NCBI RefSeq assembly: GCF_006439055.1
Contig: NZ_RCZC01000011.1
Location: forward strand, 62,001-126,000
Origin: Sphingomonas glacialis
Lineage (GTDB): Bacteria; Pseudomonadota; Alphaproteobacteria; Sphingomonadales; Sphingomonadaceae
Reading direction: 5' to 3'
Length of the DNA stretch: 64,000 nt
The position numbers and the translations under genes were made by a program. Below are positions 63,215-64,000 of the stretch, one piece after another; within the stretch, counting starts at the first letter, position 1, and the number at the start of each line of letters is the position of its first letter. The notes below the pieces were generated by a model. That model searched no databases and was not told the DNA's origin. It was given only the letters and a program-made list of their open reading frames with translations.

Positions 63215-64000
63215 CAATCTTCCCCCTGAAATGCCCCGGCCGGCGGGGAAATCCCGGTCAGCCCCCGTTCCTCCAGCATCGCCGCAAAGCGGAACAGCGT
63301 CCGCTCGCCCCCCGGCGCGCCGATCAGCTGCACCCCCAGCGGCAAGCGACCCGGCCGCAGCAGCGGGACCGCGAGCGCCGGGCAGCCGGTGAAGCTGATC
63401 GGCTGCGTATGGATGCCGAGATCGCGCCGCGCCGGGGTCGCGACGCCGTCGATCAGGACCTGCGGATCGGCGATCGTCGGGGCGAAGCAGGGGGCCGAGG
63501 GCGCGATCAGCACGTCATATTGCGCGAAGATCGGCTCGAGCGCCCGCGTGAAGGTCGCGCGGAACGCCTGCGCTTCGGCGTACACGGCGTCGGGGAGCAG
63601 CGCGCCGGCGAGCAGCCGATCGCGCGTGGCGGGGTCGAACTGGAGCGCCTGGCCTTGCGCGAACGCCGCGCGGTGGACCGCGCCGCCCTCAAACGCGGTG
63701 ATCAGAAACGCCGCTGCGCGGGCGCGGGCGACGTCGCCGAGCGAGATCGTCGGCGCGTCTGGCGCAATCGCGTCGATCGCATTGCGCTGGTCGGGGTCGA
63801 GATTTTCGGCGAAGCGCCCGCCGAGCCGTGCGACGCGGAGCGGCGTTTCGATAGGCTCGGCTACGCTCTCGCTGAGCACGTCCCACAGCACAGCGAGATC
63901 GGCGAGCGAGCTGGTGAACGGCCCGATATCGTCGAAACTCGCGGCGAACGGGAAGACGCCCGCCATCGGCAGCCCGCCATGCGTCGGCTTGAGCCCGTAA
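63214..64000 (-). CDS. Amidase signature-family protein, HpxY/AtzE-like, 5' end outside the window
   Basis: The frame is open to the right edge, so only the C-terminal ~261 residues are seen. They start at 'YGLKPTHGGLPMAGVFPFAASFDDIGPF', which normally follows the Ser-Ser-Lys triad; the triad itself is outside. In this operon it fits the oxalurate amidohydrolase HpxY (AtzE family), acting before HpxW and with HpxZ. Its small partner HpxX/AtzG is not in the window and would be expected just upstream. Generic amidase is the fallback name. Confidence 0.85.
   Translation of the reverse strand, partial: YGLKPTHGGLPMAGVFPFAASFDDIGPFTSSLADLAVLWDVLSESVAEPIETPLRVARLGGRFAENLDPDQRNAIDAIAPDAPTISLGDVARARAAAFLITAFEGGAVHRAAFAQGQALQFDPATRDRLLAGALLPDAVYAEAQAFRATFTRALEPIFAQYDVLIAPSAPCFAPTIADPQVLIDGVATPARRDLGIHTQPISFTGCPALAVPLLRPGRLPLGVQLIGAPGGERTLFRFAAMLEERGLTGISPPAGAFQGED

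Noticed and set aside
1..64000. CRISPR arrays, tRNA or rRNA genes and phage modules
   Set aside because: No regularly spaced repeats, no tRNA-like cloverleaf and no rRNA or phage structural motifs were noticed when reading the window.

Overview
The window looks like a chromosomal segment of a Sphingomonas-type alphaproteobacterium (Sphingomonadales). This rests on uniformly high GC with GC-rich third positions, three large TonB-dependent receptors, an UrcA-family small protein, and dense operons joined by ATGA or TGATG overlaps. I could run no database search, so names rest on motifs and gene context. No rRNA, tRNA, CRISPR array or complete insertion sequence was seen.

Layout. 1-5.5 kb: the 3' part of a siderophore-type TonB receptor, a D-2-hydroxyacid dehydrogenase, an aldehyde dehydrogenase and a membrane acyltransferase-like protein, closed by a perfect 16-bp terminator stem. 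5.5-10.6 kb (minus strand): HAD hydrolase, APH-type kinase, class III aminotransferase-fold enzyme, Lrp regulator and a PuuB-like FAD oxidoreductase, probably catabolism of an amine or amino alcohol. 10.8-16.8 kb (minus): a czcCBA heavy-metal RND efflux operon headed by a small His/Cys-bearing secreted protein. 17.4-20.1 kb: PhzF and UrcA genes, divergent from a MocR-type regulator. 20.1-22.2 kb: a decayed stretch with remnants of a TolC-type protein, a receiver domain and an aminotransferase.

From 22.2 kb to the right edge the theme is purine salvage and breakdown. Operon A (23.4-30.0 kb, plus) has a divergent LysR gene, then TonB receptor, exported nucleoside hydrolase-like protein, AzgA-type permease and adenosine deaminase. 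Operon B (45.1-38.7 kb, minus) also has a divergent LysR gene, then TonB receptor, periplasmic NUP-family protein, 8-oxoguanine deaminase-like amidohydrolase and an NCS2 permease. An exported ADGF-type adenosine deaminase (37.1 kb), a purine phosphoribosyltransferase (46.6 kb) and a second exported nucleoside hydrolase-like protein (48.2 kb) lie nearby. Operon C (from beyond 64.0 to 48.3 kb, minus) has at least 14 tightly packed genes: amidase, AzgA permease, HpxW-like Ntn hydrolase, allantoate amidohydrolase, ureidoglycine aminotransferase, PuuE allantoinase, HpxZ, UraD, flavin urate hydroxylase, UraH, XdhA, XdhB, XdhC and GuaD. Together these would carry extracellular nucleosides across the envelope, strip ribose and amino groups, oxidise guanine and hypoxanthine through xanthine to urate, and degrade urate through allantoin, allantoate and ureidoglycine to oxalurate, oxamate and oxalate.

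An unrelated five-gene operon sits between A and B (36.9-30.5 kb, minus): a diheme DUF1592-type protein, a DUF1552 protein, an ankyrin-repeat lipoprotein, a cytochrome c'-like protein and a cytochrome b561-like membrane protein. It is the least explained functional unit here. The most notable non-coding signal is a 28-bp element (23/28 identical) found just upstream of the operon B LysR gene and again upstream of the 48.2-kb nucleoside hydrolase gene, a candidate purine operator.
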